Assembly (NCBI GenBank): GCA_022821725.1
Contig: JAJEDB010000126.1
Location: 51,425-115,424, forward strand
DNA from: Candidatus Poribacteria bacterium
GTDB lineage: Bacteria; Poribacteria; WGA-4E; WGA-3G
DNA: 64,000 bases
Direction of reading: 5' to 3'
The notes under the pieces are model-generated. The model saw only the letters and a program-made list of their open reading frames with translations, had not been told where the DNA came from and ran no database searches. Below are positions 37,225 to 47,609 of the stretch, in pieces. A program made the translations under genes and the position numbers. The stretch's first letter is position 1. Each line of letters begins with the position of its first letter.

Positions 37225-40200
37225 TTAACGGAGTATGGCGAGTTTCCCTATCTGTTCGATGCGGTTTCCATCTTCTGTGTAAGCGATGACGCGGTACAGA
37301 TAGACACCATTAGCACACCGAATCCCCATTTCATCCCGCCCATCCCAACGGGTCTCATTGGAACCTCGATGTGCGCTGGCATCGACAAGTGTGCGGAGCA
37401 GTCTACCGTTAACGCTATAAATTTTGATTGTAACAGTATCCGGTGCCTGTGCAAGTTGATAGGTGAAAAACGTCTTTCCATCAACCGTAGGATTCGGAAC
37501 ATTGAAAACCTCGCTCAGTGTAACTTCCTCATTTAAAGTGAAAGTCGTAACAAGTTCCGCCGTGTTTTCACTGGTATCCGCAGCAGTGATATGGAGTTGA
37601 TACTCGCCGTTAGCAAGATCTGGAGTGTAAGCGATAGCAGCATTTGTGGGAACAGCAGGATCAAAGGTTTCAGCGTAATGGCTCGCGTCCAGCGGTTCAG
37701 GCGTCTCATACACATTTCCGAAATTGAGATGAAAAGCCGTTTCATCAAGCGCGCTATCATCAGTCAGCGTAATCTTAAAACGCGGTTGTTCTGTAAGGAC
37801 TGTGCCGTCTATCAAAGGTTCGTCAAGAGGTTCACGCGTTGAACCTGTACCGGGCGTCGTCACCCGAATGTCAATAGTCGGTGGCGTGAGATCTGGGGCT
37901 TCAGTGACAAAAAACCTGTAGGTAACAACCCCTTCGTCGCCACCGATCGTGTTCCCATTGAAATCCTGTGCCGTAATATTGAAGGTATGCTCACCCGGAA
38001 AGAGAATCGGTTGATAATCAATCGGCACCGTTTCAAAGCCTCCCTGTGTTCGGATTTCATAGTCAGTAATCGAGGTAAGGGGACCGCTATCTTTCTGTTT
38101 GGCGATTGTGAGGAATTCTGTGTCGATACCGTTTGCATCCTGTAACACAATAGAGATACTCGGGCGTGGTGGAATCACGCTGCCGGTCTGGGGTTGGATA
38201 CCGTCCACCCATATACTAAAGGCAGGCGGTTCGGTATCAGTACTCCGCATAAACGCAAACTGGGTGAGTTCATTGACCTCTGCCGTTATCGTTCCGGTTC
38301 GGGCACTGCTGAATTTTACCTTATCACCGAAATTAAAGTTCTCCGAGCTCGCGGTGACGATGATGTCCAATCCAAGATGGCTGAGATAAAGCGGTTCATT
38401 CACCTTACCTCGGACCTTGACACCATTTGGATGATGGACAGGTTCCGCAGAGGCATCGCGCACTTCGTACCGGACAGGATCCGTAAAAAAGATAAACCAA
38501 TCGCCAATCTCAAATTCGCCTTTCGGGCCAGGTCGACTGTTGACGGTGGCGTTGCCATTGCCAAGATTCGCATTCCATGTTTCGACGAGAACGACATCGC
38601 CGCCGGGATCATAATCGGTTTTAAAAGCGAGAATATCAGCAAATTCGAAGGTGTAGTTGACCCCCAGCGGTGTGCTTTCTTTCCTCGGAATCCGTAGTTC
38701 CAAACCGAATCCTTCCTCCCTGAACGGATTATCCAATTGTCCCGGCTTATCAAGTTTTTGGACGAGAGGTTCCCCCTTACGTTTGAGAAACACTTCGTAT
38801 TCATTGGAATCCAAAAACAGAAGTATCCAGGTTCCAGCAGGCGTGAGATTCGGATTGATGCTGATCGCAGAAGTCTCCAATTCCTGTTCGCTGGCATTCT
38901 CCATTTGCGTTGGGGTGACATAGTTTTCGAGCAGAAAGTCGCCTTCGGAGGTGTAATTAATCTGCGATGCCAAGCGGCGCCATGCTGAGAAATCCGCTTG
39001 CCATGCGTAGATTGCTAAGTTTTTTGTGAGTTCCTCTAATTCGGTTTTAAATGCCGGGTTGCTGGGTTGGAGCAATGTCTCTTCCCGCACCGTATCTTCC
39101 AAAGCACTTACATCGAAGCGGAGTTTGACCTCAGCAGGTTTCTTGAGAGTCTTGACACCTGTCCGAAAAGCAGGTTCGTAATATTGGGCGACCTCTGTGC
39201 CTTGACGAATGAGTCCGCGTCGAAGCGCAGCGACGCGAGGAATCGGGGCGAACTGGAGATCCGGTTGAGAGGGGGCGGCCGGCGACTGTGAAAAAACAGA
39301 GAGGGGGATGCCTGCCTTATTCTCTGGTTCAGTCTCGAGCGCGCTCGCAGGAAAATGGATGTCAAACACCCTATCCAAACTGAACGCTGTCAATTCCTCT
39401 TGCGGTTTGTAATTAAACTCATTGACGATAAAAGAGATGTGTCGTTTGTTATCAAACTGGCGTGATTCTTGGATATTTCCGAGCATTTTGTCCTCGATCC
39501 CTGGATCGTCCGGGTCCGCGAGAACATAAATCTTGTGTACACCTGTTGCGAGGGGTTTGTCGAGGTCCAAAATTGCAGTCACGCGTTGCAACGTATGTAT
39601 GCCATCTGCCCAATCCGTGGGTTTAAGGGTCACGCGTCCTATAATGTCGGCATCTTCGTCAATCACGCTATCCCCCTCCGCATCTGGGTTCCCTTCAGCA
39701 AATACCACCTCAATATCGGAGCGAACGGGACGCCCACCAATATTAATGATCTCTCCGATGAGTTGATAACCGTTCTTTTTCGCATCAAATGTATATCGAA
39801 TAGGTGCCCTGTCGACTTCATCTGTCCCGATTGCGATGTTCGGACCATCAGGCACTTTGACGATGTTGCGTTCTATTTTTGATGGAATGGCGATTTCATG
39901 TCCTGTGCTGTCAGTAATCAGAAGGCGATAACGGACCTGTCGTCCCCCCTGTGGCAGCGGAATAGCTTTTTCGAGTTCGTACCATTGTCCGCCCAGAGGC
40001 ACATCGCCAAGAGGTGCTCGCGCAGGGACCATCTGTATTGTCTCGTCTTCGAAGGTAGCGGTATCATCCCATAAGACTTTTATACTGCGTATACCGCCTG
40101 GTCCCTTGTCATCAACAACAAGCACATTAATGCTGAGCGTATCTGTGACTTTAATATCAAGGATTTCTTGGATGTCGTGTACAACGGGTGTGTCAATCCA

Positions 40201-43200
40201 AAACCGAGTTCCACCGATCGCAGCACGGTTCTCATTATAAGCGAAGACCCGTGCCACACCACCCCCCGGGAGCGCGCTGTTTGGCACGTCAAGACGAATC
40301 GTGCCATATTCCCCCTTCCAGACTCTGCCACCCGTTCGCTGCACGAGGTCGTTATTGATATCATCGTCAAAATGATTTGCGAAGGTTGCGAAAGCGGAGA
40401 GCGACTCCGTGCTAAAATCGGAGGCAATCGTCCAACGCTCAGCCCCTGGGACCGCAATCTTCGGACCTTCAATGGAGCCTACCTCGTTTGCCTTGATCAC
40501 AATTTCGTGGGTCTTGTTGAGCGCGATGCGTTCCAATTCAACCTTTATGTCAAGTTCGGGACGAGCGAGATGAGATGCGGGGTCTCCGAAAAGTGTATAT
40601 TGCTCCGTCCCAGGGATCCATTGGGTATTCCGAATGCGACTGACAAAACTAATTTTGGCATCGGCAACAATATGTCCTATCGTTGATGGCAGTTCACCAT
40701 CGTTAAGGACAAGTTTAGGGGCGCGACCTACGCCGAAAAGGGATTCAAAAAGGTCTTTGTCGAACTCGGCATTTGCTGTGCCGTAGGTTAACCGTGTCGC
40801 CGAGAGTGCCGCAATCGCACCGTATTTTCCTAACAGAAATTGTTCACTCAGGCAGAAGTTGCCAACTTGTTGCGGTTTGTCAAACTGTCCATTCAGACAG
40901 GTCGTTGTAATGACAAAGGGGAGGTATCGGTTCCGCAAACTGACAACGTCTTCGCTGTGAAAAATAGCCTCATCTGCCCAAGTCTGTATGCCGCCATGCC
41001 CGGTATATTCAATGGCAAGTGCCCCCCTATTGATAGCAGAACGAATTTGTGCCCGTGTGCGATCCGGACTTTTAATCTTTCGGAGATAGATTTGGCGAGT
41101 ATCATATCCAACGGGTATAAGGTCCTGTATCAATTCATCACGTGATATCTCAAAGACGCCATCGGATGGATTATCTGTGTTGTCATCTGCCACCTGAATC
41201 AAGGTCCCTTGCCACACGCCTGTTTTTAGATTCTGCTCATAATTGATAATCTTTTCAACCATGGTCGCGAGTTCTTCACGCGTCTGAACAGAGAGTCTCC
41301 CGATAAGCATATCCGGGAGGGCATCCTCACCGCTGATGTTAACAAAGCGCTGGTCCATAGCGGTTTCTCCACTCGCGGGTGCCCACCCATGATACGTAGG
41401 CACAGTGATCGGATAAAGATTATAGGTGCCACGGAAATTCGGATCGCGTCGATAACGCTCAACGGTCGTATTTTTATAATCGTAGTGGGCATCTCCAACG
41501 AGGAGGACATAAGTGGGCGCAGGCGCTTGCCAGCTGTTATAGGCGTATCGGAGGAACCGACGGATCGCAAAGGGGTTAAAGAGACCGTCGCTGAATTCAT
41601 CGTAGATGTCACCTATATCAACGACCATAGTCGTCAAGCCTTGTGAACGCCGAAATTCGACGAGGGGTTGAATGTTTTCGGTGAAGTTCGGATGCGTAAT
41701 GACGACATAGTCTGCTTGGTTGGCAGGATTCCGCAACGGCGTTGGCGGCGTTGGAACAAGCGCGTTGATGCTTCGATAGCCAGAACGGCTGATGACGAAA
41801 TAGCGTGTATGTTGGTTCACTGTATCCTCAAAGAGAATTTGATGACTCGCACCAACACGGCTGACCTCACCACCAGTGAGCCTACTGGTAATACCCTTCT
41901 CGTCAATTTGATACACATCAATTGTGTTGTGAAAGATGTTTCGGACGTTGTAATGGACTTTGCCACGGTTGCGCGGTTCAGTATTGGTATTGAACTCGAG
42001 ACGGTTTGCCTGTGCCTGAAAGCCGCGCCAATAATCGAATTCATACCAATCAAGATAGAAGTCGTAGGAACCGGCTGGGGTGTGATTCTTATCCAATGCC
42101 TCAATGCGCATGAAATTCACTTGATTGTTATGGACGCGGGCATGTGGAATACTACGGGTAGCGATCTGGGAACCTTGGCGTTTCCATTGTTCGATCCTAC
42201 CGAGTTGAAGACCGTTGAAAGAGATGCGGGCAAGGTGCAGTGCGTTTCCTCTCCGGGAGGCCCCTTGGAATTTGAGGCGTAAAGTTGCTAAACGGTCAAT
42301 CGCGAGCCGTGGAACAGCCGAGGGCACCTCTATCGGAAAATCCTTGCGACTTGTGTTAATGTTCCCACCCCGGAAAGCAACCCAGAAATAGTGATCGGCA
42401 AGTTCAGACTTAATCTCGGTGCCAGACAAGACATCATGATGCACATTCTCTTCAAATCGAGCGCGTGCTAAGAAAGCCGTTGGTGATATCAAGTTTTGGG
42501 TCCGTGGCGTTGCATCTCGTTCCTCAACGCGTGATCCCTCAAGGTTTCCTGTACTGGGTTCTCCTTTTAAAGCGAAGCGGAGCCAGTAAACGTTTTCGTC
42601 GGTAAATTTATTGTCAGCCAAGGCGCGCCCATAAAAAACGATCTGTTCGTTTGCGTCAAGTGTATTGTTCTCGTTTTCATCGAAAATATAAATTCCCTGT
42701 TTTTGCCCACTACTGTCCAATCGAACGGTATCAAGGTCAATATCCTCTGGCGCGATGCCGGATGCTTTAATGTTATTATAGGTAATGCGATAGAGATCCG
42801 TTCTGGTAATGGGAATTTTAAATCGGAGCGTGCTGGTTGTTAGGGTGGGTGCTCGAGGAGCCATACCTCCATAAGGCATCTGTCGTTGACGCCGCCACGG
42901 TTTGGCTTGATCATAGTTTCGCAGCGTCCCTTGAAACAGGCTTTCAAAAGCCGGAGATTGCCTTGAAAAGGTGGAAGGCGCAGCGGAGACTGTTTTGCCT
43001 GCAAAAGTTCCCTGCCCCGGGGTCCCATTCGTTCCCGAAAAAGCCGGGAAATCGATACGGAACGTCACAGATTTGAAAATTTTCAACTGCTTTGTTGCCG
43101 AATTGTATTGTATCGGATTGATTTGCAGACTCGCGATGCGCTGATCCCGCACAAAACCTATGGGGATAGCCTCAACTAACTGGGTCGGATAAAAGCCTTG

Positions 43201-43665
43201 TGCCACTGAAGCATCCAAGCGGGAGTTTGTCGGCGCAGAGGGGAAAATTGGATCGTCTGGCGTAATACGAATATTTTCAACGGTTCTTATCTCTGGACGT
43301 GCTTGAATGATGGTAACAATCGGTGTCCCTACGATAGGAATACCGAGGCGTTGTGTGTGGATAGGGAGACGCGGTTTCCCCACGTCAAGCGTCCAATCCG
43401 CACCCGCAAAATAGACTTCAGAGGACTCGATGCCGTCTATCGTTTGTTGTCTCTTCCTTACCTGGATTTCGGGGAGTGTGAAACGGGCTGTGAGTGTGTC
43501 CGATGTGGTTGCGAGAATCTGTAGAGGGTCTTGGCTTGGGGTGTTCGTTTGGATATTTTCTGCGGATATCCCCAATGCTGATGGTGTCTGTGCTATGGAA
43601 ACCAGTATTGGAACGGTGTGGAATATAAAAAAAAATATGGGTAAAAAAAATCGAATCTTTCTCAT
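37225..43665 (-). CDS. Giant gingipain-like (C25) cysteine peptidase with FlgD-like C-terminus
   Basis: 2146 residues, secreted: signal peptide RKIRFFLPIFFFIFHTVPIL. Residues about 40-640 are an N-terminal beta-rich region. The C25 peptidase domain (about 640-1030) includes DYVVITHPNFTENIQPL, VLLVGDAHYDYK, the catalytic His near 888 in YTGHGGIQTWAD and the Cys near 922 in TTTCLNGQFD. Further beta-sandwich domains follow, then bacterial Ig-like modules and a final FlgD-like domain (VKIYSVNGRLLRTLVD-type strand, RWDGRDEMG, GVYLYRVIAYTEDG). PorU-like sortases of type IX secretion belong to this peptidase family; whether this one is a sortase or a surface protease is open. Convergent to NIPSNAP. 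Confidence 0.85.
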   Translation of the reverse strand: MRKIRFFLPIFFFIFHTVPILVSIAQTPSALGISAENIQTNTPSQDPLQILATTSDTLTARFTLPEIQVRKRQQTIDGIESSEVYFAGADWTLDVGKPRLPIHTQRLGIPIVGTPIVTIIQARPEIRTVENIRITPDDPIFPSAPTNSRLDASVAQGFYPTQLVEAIPIGFVRDQRIASLQINPIQYNSATKQLKIFKSVTFRIDFPAFSGTNGTPGQGTFAGKTVSAAPSTFSRQSPAFESLFQGTLRNYDQAKPWRRQRQMPYGGMAPRAPTLTTSTLRFKIPITRTDLYRITYNNIKASGIAPEDIDLDTVRLDSSGQKQGIYIFDENENNTLDANEQIVFYGRALADNKFTDENVYWLRFALKGEPSTGNLEGSRVEERDATPRTQNLISPTAFLARARFEENVHHDVLSGTEIKSELADHYFWVAFRGGNINTSRKDFPIEVPSAVPRLAIDRLATLRLKFQGASRRGNALHLARISFNGLQLGRIEQWKRQGSQIATRSIPHARVHNNQVNFMRIEALDKNHTPAGSYDFYLDWYEFDYWRGFQAQANRLEFNTNTEPRNRGKVHYNVRNIFHNTIDVYQIDEKGITSRLTGGEVSRVGASHQILFEDTVNQHTRYFVISRSGYRSINALVPTPPTPLRNPANQADYVVITHPNFTENIQPLVEFRRSQGLTTMVVDIGDIYDEFSDGLFNPFAIRRFLRYAYNSWQAPAPTYVLLVGDAHYDYKNTTVERYRRDPNFRGTYNLYPITVPTYHGWAPASGETAMDQRFVNISGEDALPDMLIGRLSVQTREELATMVEKIINYEQNLKTGVWQGTLIQVADDNTDNPSDGVFEISRDELIQDLIPVGYDTRQIYLRKIKSPDRTRAQIRSAINRGALAIEYTGHGGIQTWADEAIFHSEDVVSLRNRYLPFVITTTCLNGQFDKPQQVGNFCLSEQFLLGKYGAIAALSATRLTYGTANAEFDKDLFESLFGVGRAPKLVLNDGELPSTIGHIVADAKISFVSRIRNTQWIPGTEQYTLFGDPASHLARPELDIKVELERIALNKTHEIVIKANEVGSIEGPKIAVPGAERWTIASDFSTESLSAFATFANHFDDDINNDLVQRTGGRVWKGEYGTIRLDVPNSALPGGGVARVFAYNENRAAIGGTRFWIDTPVVHDIQEILDIKVTDTLSINVLVVDDKGPGGIRSIKVLWDDTATFEDETIQMVPARAPLGDVPLGGQWYELEKAIPLPQGGRQVRYRLLITDSTGHEIAIPSKIERNIVKVPDGPNIAIGTDEVDRAPIRYTFDAKKNGYQLIGEIINIGGRPVRSDIEVVFAEGNPDAEGDSVIDEDADIIGRVTLKPTDWADGIHTLQRVTAILDLDKPLATGVHKIYVLADPDDPGIEDKMLGNIQESRQFDNKRHISFIVNEFNYKPQEELTAFSLDRVFDIHFPASALETEPENKAGIPLSVFSQSPAAPSQPDLQFAPIPRVAALRRGLIRQGTEVAQYYEPAFRTGVKTLKKPAEVKLRFDVSALEDTVREETLLQPSNPAFKTELEELTKNLAIYAWQADFSAWRRLASQINYTSEGDFLLENYVTPTQMENASEQELETSAISINPNLTPAGTWILLFLDSNEYEVFLKRKGEPLVQKLDKPGQLDNPFREEGFGLELRIPRKESTPLGVNYTFEFADILAFKTDYDPGGDVVLVETWNANLGNGNATVNSRPGPKGEFEIGDWFIFFTDPVRYEVRDASAEPVHHPNGVKVRGKVNEPLYLSHLGLDIIVTASSENFNFGDKVKFSSARTGTITAEVNELTQFAFMRSTDTEPPAFSIWVDGIQPQTGSVIPPRPSISIVLQDANGIDTEFLTIAKQKDSGPLTSITDYEIRTQGGFETVPIDYQPILFPGEHTFNITAQDFNGNTIGGDEGVVTYRFFVTEAPDLTPPTIDIRVTTPGTGSTREPLDEPLIDGTVLTEQPRFKITLTDDSALDETAFHLNFGNVYETPEPLDASHYAETFDPAVPTNAAIAYTPDLANGEYQLHITAADTSENTAELVTTFTLNEEVTLSEVFNVPNPTVDGKTFFTYQLAQAPDTVTIKIYSVNGRLLRTLVDASAHRGSNETRWDGRDEMGIRCANGVYLYRVIAYTEDGNRIEQIGKLAILR

Positions 43666-43692
43666 TTTTCTAATTTTTTAATGAAAGGGAAA

Positions 43693-44778
43693 TTAAAAGG
43701 TCCGTGCGAGCCGCGCAGCACAACTTAATGCCCCCACCAAACTCATTTCGTTAGCGAGTCCTTTGCCAGCTATATCAAAGGCTGTTCCATGGTCTACGCT
43801 CGTCCGGATGATCGGTAAACCTAAGGTGACATTCACAAGTTTACCAAATCCAAGGAGTTTTATCGGAATATTGCCCTGATCGTGATACATAACGATAACC
43901 GCGTGCCAGTGTCCCTGACTCGCCTTGACGAAAAGCGCGTCGGCAGGAAGCGGTCCGTCGATCGGTCCCCAGCGTGCTTGCGCTTGCGCGATGGCTGGAC
44001 GGATGAGGAACTCCTCCTCTTTTCCGAACACACCGTCCTCACCCGCGTGCGGGTTTAACCCCGCAATGGCAAGTCTCGGTTCGGAGATACCACAACCGAT
44101 CAGTGCCTGCCGCGTGATATAAATAACCTCAACAATCCGTTCGACAGAGAGATGTTTCGGCACATCCGCTAAGGCAACGTGATTCGTAACGAAAGAGACC
44201 GCTGGAATGAATTGGGTGTCGGTTTTTACCCTTAAGAGATTTTCGTCTAACGAATCCGTCTTTAACTGATTGCTATCCAATGCTTCAGGGGTACAGAGCA
44301 TCATTACGACTTGTGGTGTGTTCGTAAAGGCGGCAAGCATTTCCGTGTGTCCTGGATAGGAAATCCCCGCGCGGTGTATAGCAGCTTTGCAGATTGGGGC
44401 AGTTGTGAGGGCATCCAGTTCACCCCGCATCGTAAGATGCGTCCCTGTTTCAATGGCTTTCACTGCAGCAGCACCCGCACCCGCATCCACAGTCCCGATA
44501 GAAATATCCTGAGGGGATATTGAGGACACATCAAGGACATCAATCGTCCCATGTCTTGCGAGTGCCTGCATCGGGGTTTTGATTATATTGAGGTTCGGTG
44601 GTGTTCTGTTGGAGGCTGTGAAGCGGAAACACGCGTCCTGAAGAATAGCAGAACTGCCGATAACAATCGGCTGGCATCGCGAATATACACTTTTATGGGT
44701 GAGTGCCTTGACAACGATTTCGGGCCCGATGCCAGCCGCATCCCCCATTGTGAGTCCAACCTTCGGTTTTTTTATCAT
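43693..44778 (-). CDS. pdxA: 4-hydroxythreonine-4-phosphate dehydrogenase
   Basis: NAD-dependent step of the DXP-dependent pyridoxal phosphate pathway. About 361 residues. The start ATG 44776-44778 (AAAGGAACC upstream) gives the family N-terminus KPKVGLTMGDAAGIGPEI; the frame is open 14 codons further. Metal-binding His residues are in PGHTEMLA, NPHAGEDG and YHDQGNIP, and the C-terminus has RTSVDHGTAFDIAGKG. Located between the C25 peptidase and a small S4 protein. Confidence 0.95.
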   Translation of the reverse strand: MIKKPKVGLTMGDAAGIGPEIVVKALTHKSVYSRCQPIVIGSSAILQDACFRFTASNRTPPNLNIIKTPMQALARHGTIDVLDVSSISPQDISIGTVDAGAGAAAVKAIETGTHLTMRGELDALTTAPICKAAIHRAGISYPGHTEMLAAFTNTPQVVMMLCTPEALDSNQLKTDSLDENLLRVKTDTQFIPAVSFVTNHVALADVPKHLSVERIVEVIYITRQALIGCGISEPRLAIAGLNPHAGEDGVFGKEEEFLIRPAIAQAQARWGPIDGPLPADALFVKASQGHWHAVIVMYHDQGNIPIKLLGFGKLVNVTLGLPIIRTSVDHGTAFDIAGKGLANEMSLVGALSCAARLARTF

Positions 44779-44858
44779 GGTTCCTTTGGGCGAGTCATGG
44801 CAACTTTCCCCCTGATCCAAGGCGAATGTGCCTCCGTCAGGGGATAGGGACTACGAGT

Positions 44859-45125
44859 TTAACGCTCACTGCGAAGCAGATAAAGCGTCGCAGCACGGGC
44901 GCGTGAAACGTTTCCAGACGGCAATTCAAGTATCTCGTATTCTCGCTCGGAAGCCGCCTCATCACCTGACGAGTGAGGTAAACGAATAATATCACCAACA
45001 GTGAGCATTTTTCCAGCTTTCGCGACGTGCCCGTTGACGCTGACCGCACCTCGGCTACAGAGCGTATTGGCTATTGTTCGCCGTTTCACGAGACGACTGA
45101 CCTGCAGGAATTTATCTAATCGCAT
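44859..45125 (-). CDS. S4-domain RNA-binding protein (RqcP/Hsp15-like)
   Basis: About 88 residues: MRLDKFLQVSRLVKRRTIAN, RGAVSVNGHVAKAGKML and GDIIRL form a single S4 domain as in RqcP (YabO) and Hsp15, which act on stalled large ribosomal subunits. ATG at 45123-45125 taken; a TTG four codons upstream is the alternative. It lies just after lon, fitting a protein-quality-control cluster (lon-clpX-clpP-tig). Confidence 0.85.
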   Translation of the reverse strand: MRLDKFLQVSRLVKRRTIANTLCSRGAVSVNGHVAKAGKMLTVGDIIRLPHSSGDEAASEREYEILELPSGNVSRARAATLYLLRSER

Positions 45126-45149
45126 TTTTTCAGACAACTGAAAACCATT

Positions 45150-47597
45150 TTACACAGGCGGTTGGGAGGCGACCGGCACTTCTACAGGAACTTCGGGCTC
45201 CACAATCGGATGTGTGAGGGCTTGTTCCAGGACCTGTGTCATATCGTTGACTTTGTGGAAACGGAGACTTTCCCGAATTTCAGTCGGGATGTCAGCCTCG
45301 TCTTTCTCGTTCTCCTCAGGAATAATGATGTCGAAGATACCGTTCCGATAGGCAGCGAGCGCCTTTTCTTTCAAGCCACCAATCGGCAGAACTCTTCCAC
45401 GGAGTGTAATCTCCCCGGTCATAGCAATATCTTTGCGAACCGATTTCCCGGTGAGGGCAGAGAGAATCGCCGTGGCAAGGGTAATTCCAGCCGAAGGTCC
45501 GTCCTTCGGCACCGCACCTTCCGGAATGTGAATATGGATGTCCTGTTGATCAAACCGATTGTCAGCAAGTCCAAAAGATTCGGAACGAGAGCGAATATAG
45601 GCGACAGCCGTCTGGACAGACTCACGCATCACTTCCTGAAGTTGACCTGTCATGCTCAGTTTGCCTTCCCCCGGCATCGTTGTTGCTTCAACAGAAACGA
45701 TATCACCCCCGATTTGGGTCCATACCATGCCTGTCGCAACACCCACTTCATCGCGTTCTTCGGCTTTCGTGCGTGTCCATTTCGCAGGTCCGAGATAGTC
45801 GCTCAAGTTCTCAGGTGTCACTTCAACCTTGAGATCTGGTGTCTCTTCGGTCACGATCTCCCGCGCAACCTTTCGCATGACGGTGGTGATCGTGCGTTCA
45901 AGGTTTCGCACGCCAGCCTCACGCGTATACTTGTGAATCATCTCAAAGATGGCTTCATTTGTGAAAGCGACATTGTCAGCTGAAAGCCCATGGCGTTCGA
46001 GTTGTTTCGGGATAAGACCATTCGGTGTGAAAGTAGCGATGTTATGCTTCTCAAAATCTGTATAACCCGGCAACTCAATGATTTCCATCCGGTCCTGGAG
46101 GGCAGGCGGTATCGTAACGCGGGTGTTGGCAGTCGTAATAAACATAACATCCGAGAGGTCGAAGGCGATGTCCATGTAATGATCCCGGAAAGTGGAATTC
46201 TGTTCCGGATCCAGCACTTCCAGTAAAGCGGACGCAGGATCGCCTCGGAAATCCGAACTGAGTTTATCAATCTCATCAAGCAAGAACAAGGGGTTTTTCG
46301 ACTTGACATCGCGGAGTCCTTGAATGATACGTCCAGGGATTGCACCGATATAGGTGCGTCTGTGTCCACGAATCTCAGCTTCGTCTCGAACGCCACCGAG
46401 GGACATTCTCACAAACTTTCTACCTGTGGCGCGGGCAATTGATTTGCCGAGCGAGGTTTTGCCAACCCCCGGAGGACCAACGAGACAGATAATAGGGCCT
46501 TTGAGGTGTTTGACGAGTTGTAAAACAGCAAGGTATTCCAACACGTTTTCTTTCGGTTTCTCTAACCCGTAGTGGTCCTCATCAAGTATCCGTTGTGCTT
46601 CGGGGAGTTCAAGTTGATGCTCCGTTTGCTCTTTCCACGGCAGCGCCAGGATCCAATCCACATAAGTGCGGATCACACCCGATTCGGCAGACTGCGGGGG
46701 GATCTGTGCCAGTCGGTCGAGCTCTTTGAGAGCCTTCTCTTCGGCTTCTTCAGACATTCCGGCGTTTTTCACCTGTTCTCGCAGCTCATCAACTTCGGCG
46801 ATGTCATCCCTACCCAACTCTTTCTGGATCACCTTCATCTGTTCCTGAAGATAGAATTCACGGTGCGTCTTCTGAACGGATTCGCGAACCTGATTGTGAA
46901 TGTCATCACGGAGTTCATTCCGTTCCAAGGCTTGGTTCAAAAACTGGATGATGAGTTGGAGACGCTTAATCGGGTTCATTTCGTCCATGACAGCTTGGCG
47001 TTCCGGTGGCGTGAGATTGAGAATGCCGGCGATAGTATCTGCGAGATGCCCAGGTTCTTCTTGCTCTTTAATGGAACGTTTGACTTCATCAGAGCTTGCC
47101 CCTTGAGGTTGTGAGCCTCTACCCTGTTCCTGCTGCCGGGTTTTGGCATACTCATTGAAAAGCTTTCTCGCTTCCTTCATGAGGGACTCAGAGGTGCTCG
47201 CTAATCCTATCTCCTCATGAACGATTTGCACGTCTGCACTCAAATAGTCCTCGGTTTCTGCAAAACGGAGAACTATTGCGCGGTGTTCTGAAGCAATAGC
47301 GATCCGGATGGTGCCGTCGCCGGGTTCATAAGACTCAATGATATTTGCGACAGCGCCAACGACATGGAGGTGTTCCGTCTCCACCTCCTCGCCTTCTTCC
47401 AACTCCACTTTTTGGTAGAGGAGGAGTATACGCCTATTTGAGCGGAGGGCGGCATGGGTCGCCTGGACTCCCATTTGGCGGGCAACATTTAAAAGAGATC
47501 TTGTCCTCGGAAAAATCAAAATCGCATCGAAATCCGGAGGCAAGTAGATAACGGGCAAACTTACCGTTTCGTTTTCTTTCGTTGCTGTCGAATTCAT
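45150..47597 (-). CDS. lon: ATP-dependent protease La
   Basis: Cytosolic AAA+ serine protease degrading damaged and regulatory proteins. 815 residues. N-terminal LON substrate domain with [20 protein letters not shown], then the coiled region [19 protein letters not shown], Walker A in [13 protein letters not shown] (about 375), Walker [11 protein letters not shown], and the protease domain with catalytic Ser in [12 protein letters not shown] (about 697) and Lys in [14 protein letters not shown] with AAAGGAAAAAAAAT upstream. The C-terminal proline/valine tail is short and not conserved. Confidence 0.97.
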   Translation of the reverse strand: MNSTATKENETVSLPVIYLPPDFDAILIFPRTRSLLNVARQMGVQATHAALRSNRRILLLYQKVELEEGEEVETEHLHVVGAVANIIESYEPGDGTIRIAIASEHRAIVLRFAETEDYLSADVQIVHEEIGLASTSESLMKEARKLFNEYAKTRQQEQGRGSQPQGASSDEVKRSIKEQEEPGHLADTIAGILNLTPPERQAVMDEMNPIKRLQLIIQFLNQALERNELRDDIHNQVRESVQKTHREFYLQEQMKVIQKELGRDDIAEVDELREQVKNAGMSEEAEEKALKELDRLAQIPPQSAESGVIRTYVDWILALPWKEQTEHQLELPEAQRILDEDHYGLEKPKENVLEYLAVLQLVKHLKGPIICLVGPPGVGKTSLGKSIARATGRKFVRMSLGGVRDEAEIRGHRRTYIGAIPGRIIQGLRDVKSKNPLFLLDEIDKLSSDFRGDPASALLEVLDPEQNSTFRDHYMDIAFDLSDVMFITTANTRVTIPPALQDRMEIIELPGYTDFEKHNIATFTPNGLIPKQLERHGLSADNVAFTNEAIFEMIHKYTREAGVRNLERTITTVMRKVAREIVTEETPDLKVEVTPENLSDYLGPAKWTRTKAEERDEVGVATGMVWTQIGGDIVSVEATTMPGEGKLSMTGQLQEVMRESVQTAVAYIRSRSESFGLADNRFDQQDIHIHIPEGAVPKDGPSAGITLATAILSALTGKSVRKDIAMTGEITLRGRVLPIGGLKEKALAAYRNGIFDIIIPEENEKDEADIPTEIRESLRFHKVNDMTQVLEQALTHPIVEPEVPVEVPVASQPPV

Positions 47598-47609
47598 ATT
47601 TTTTTTCCT

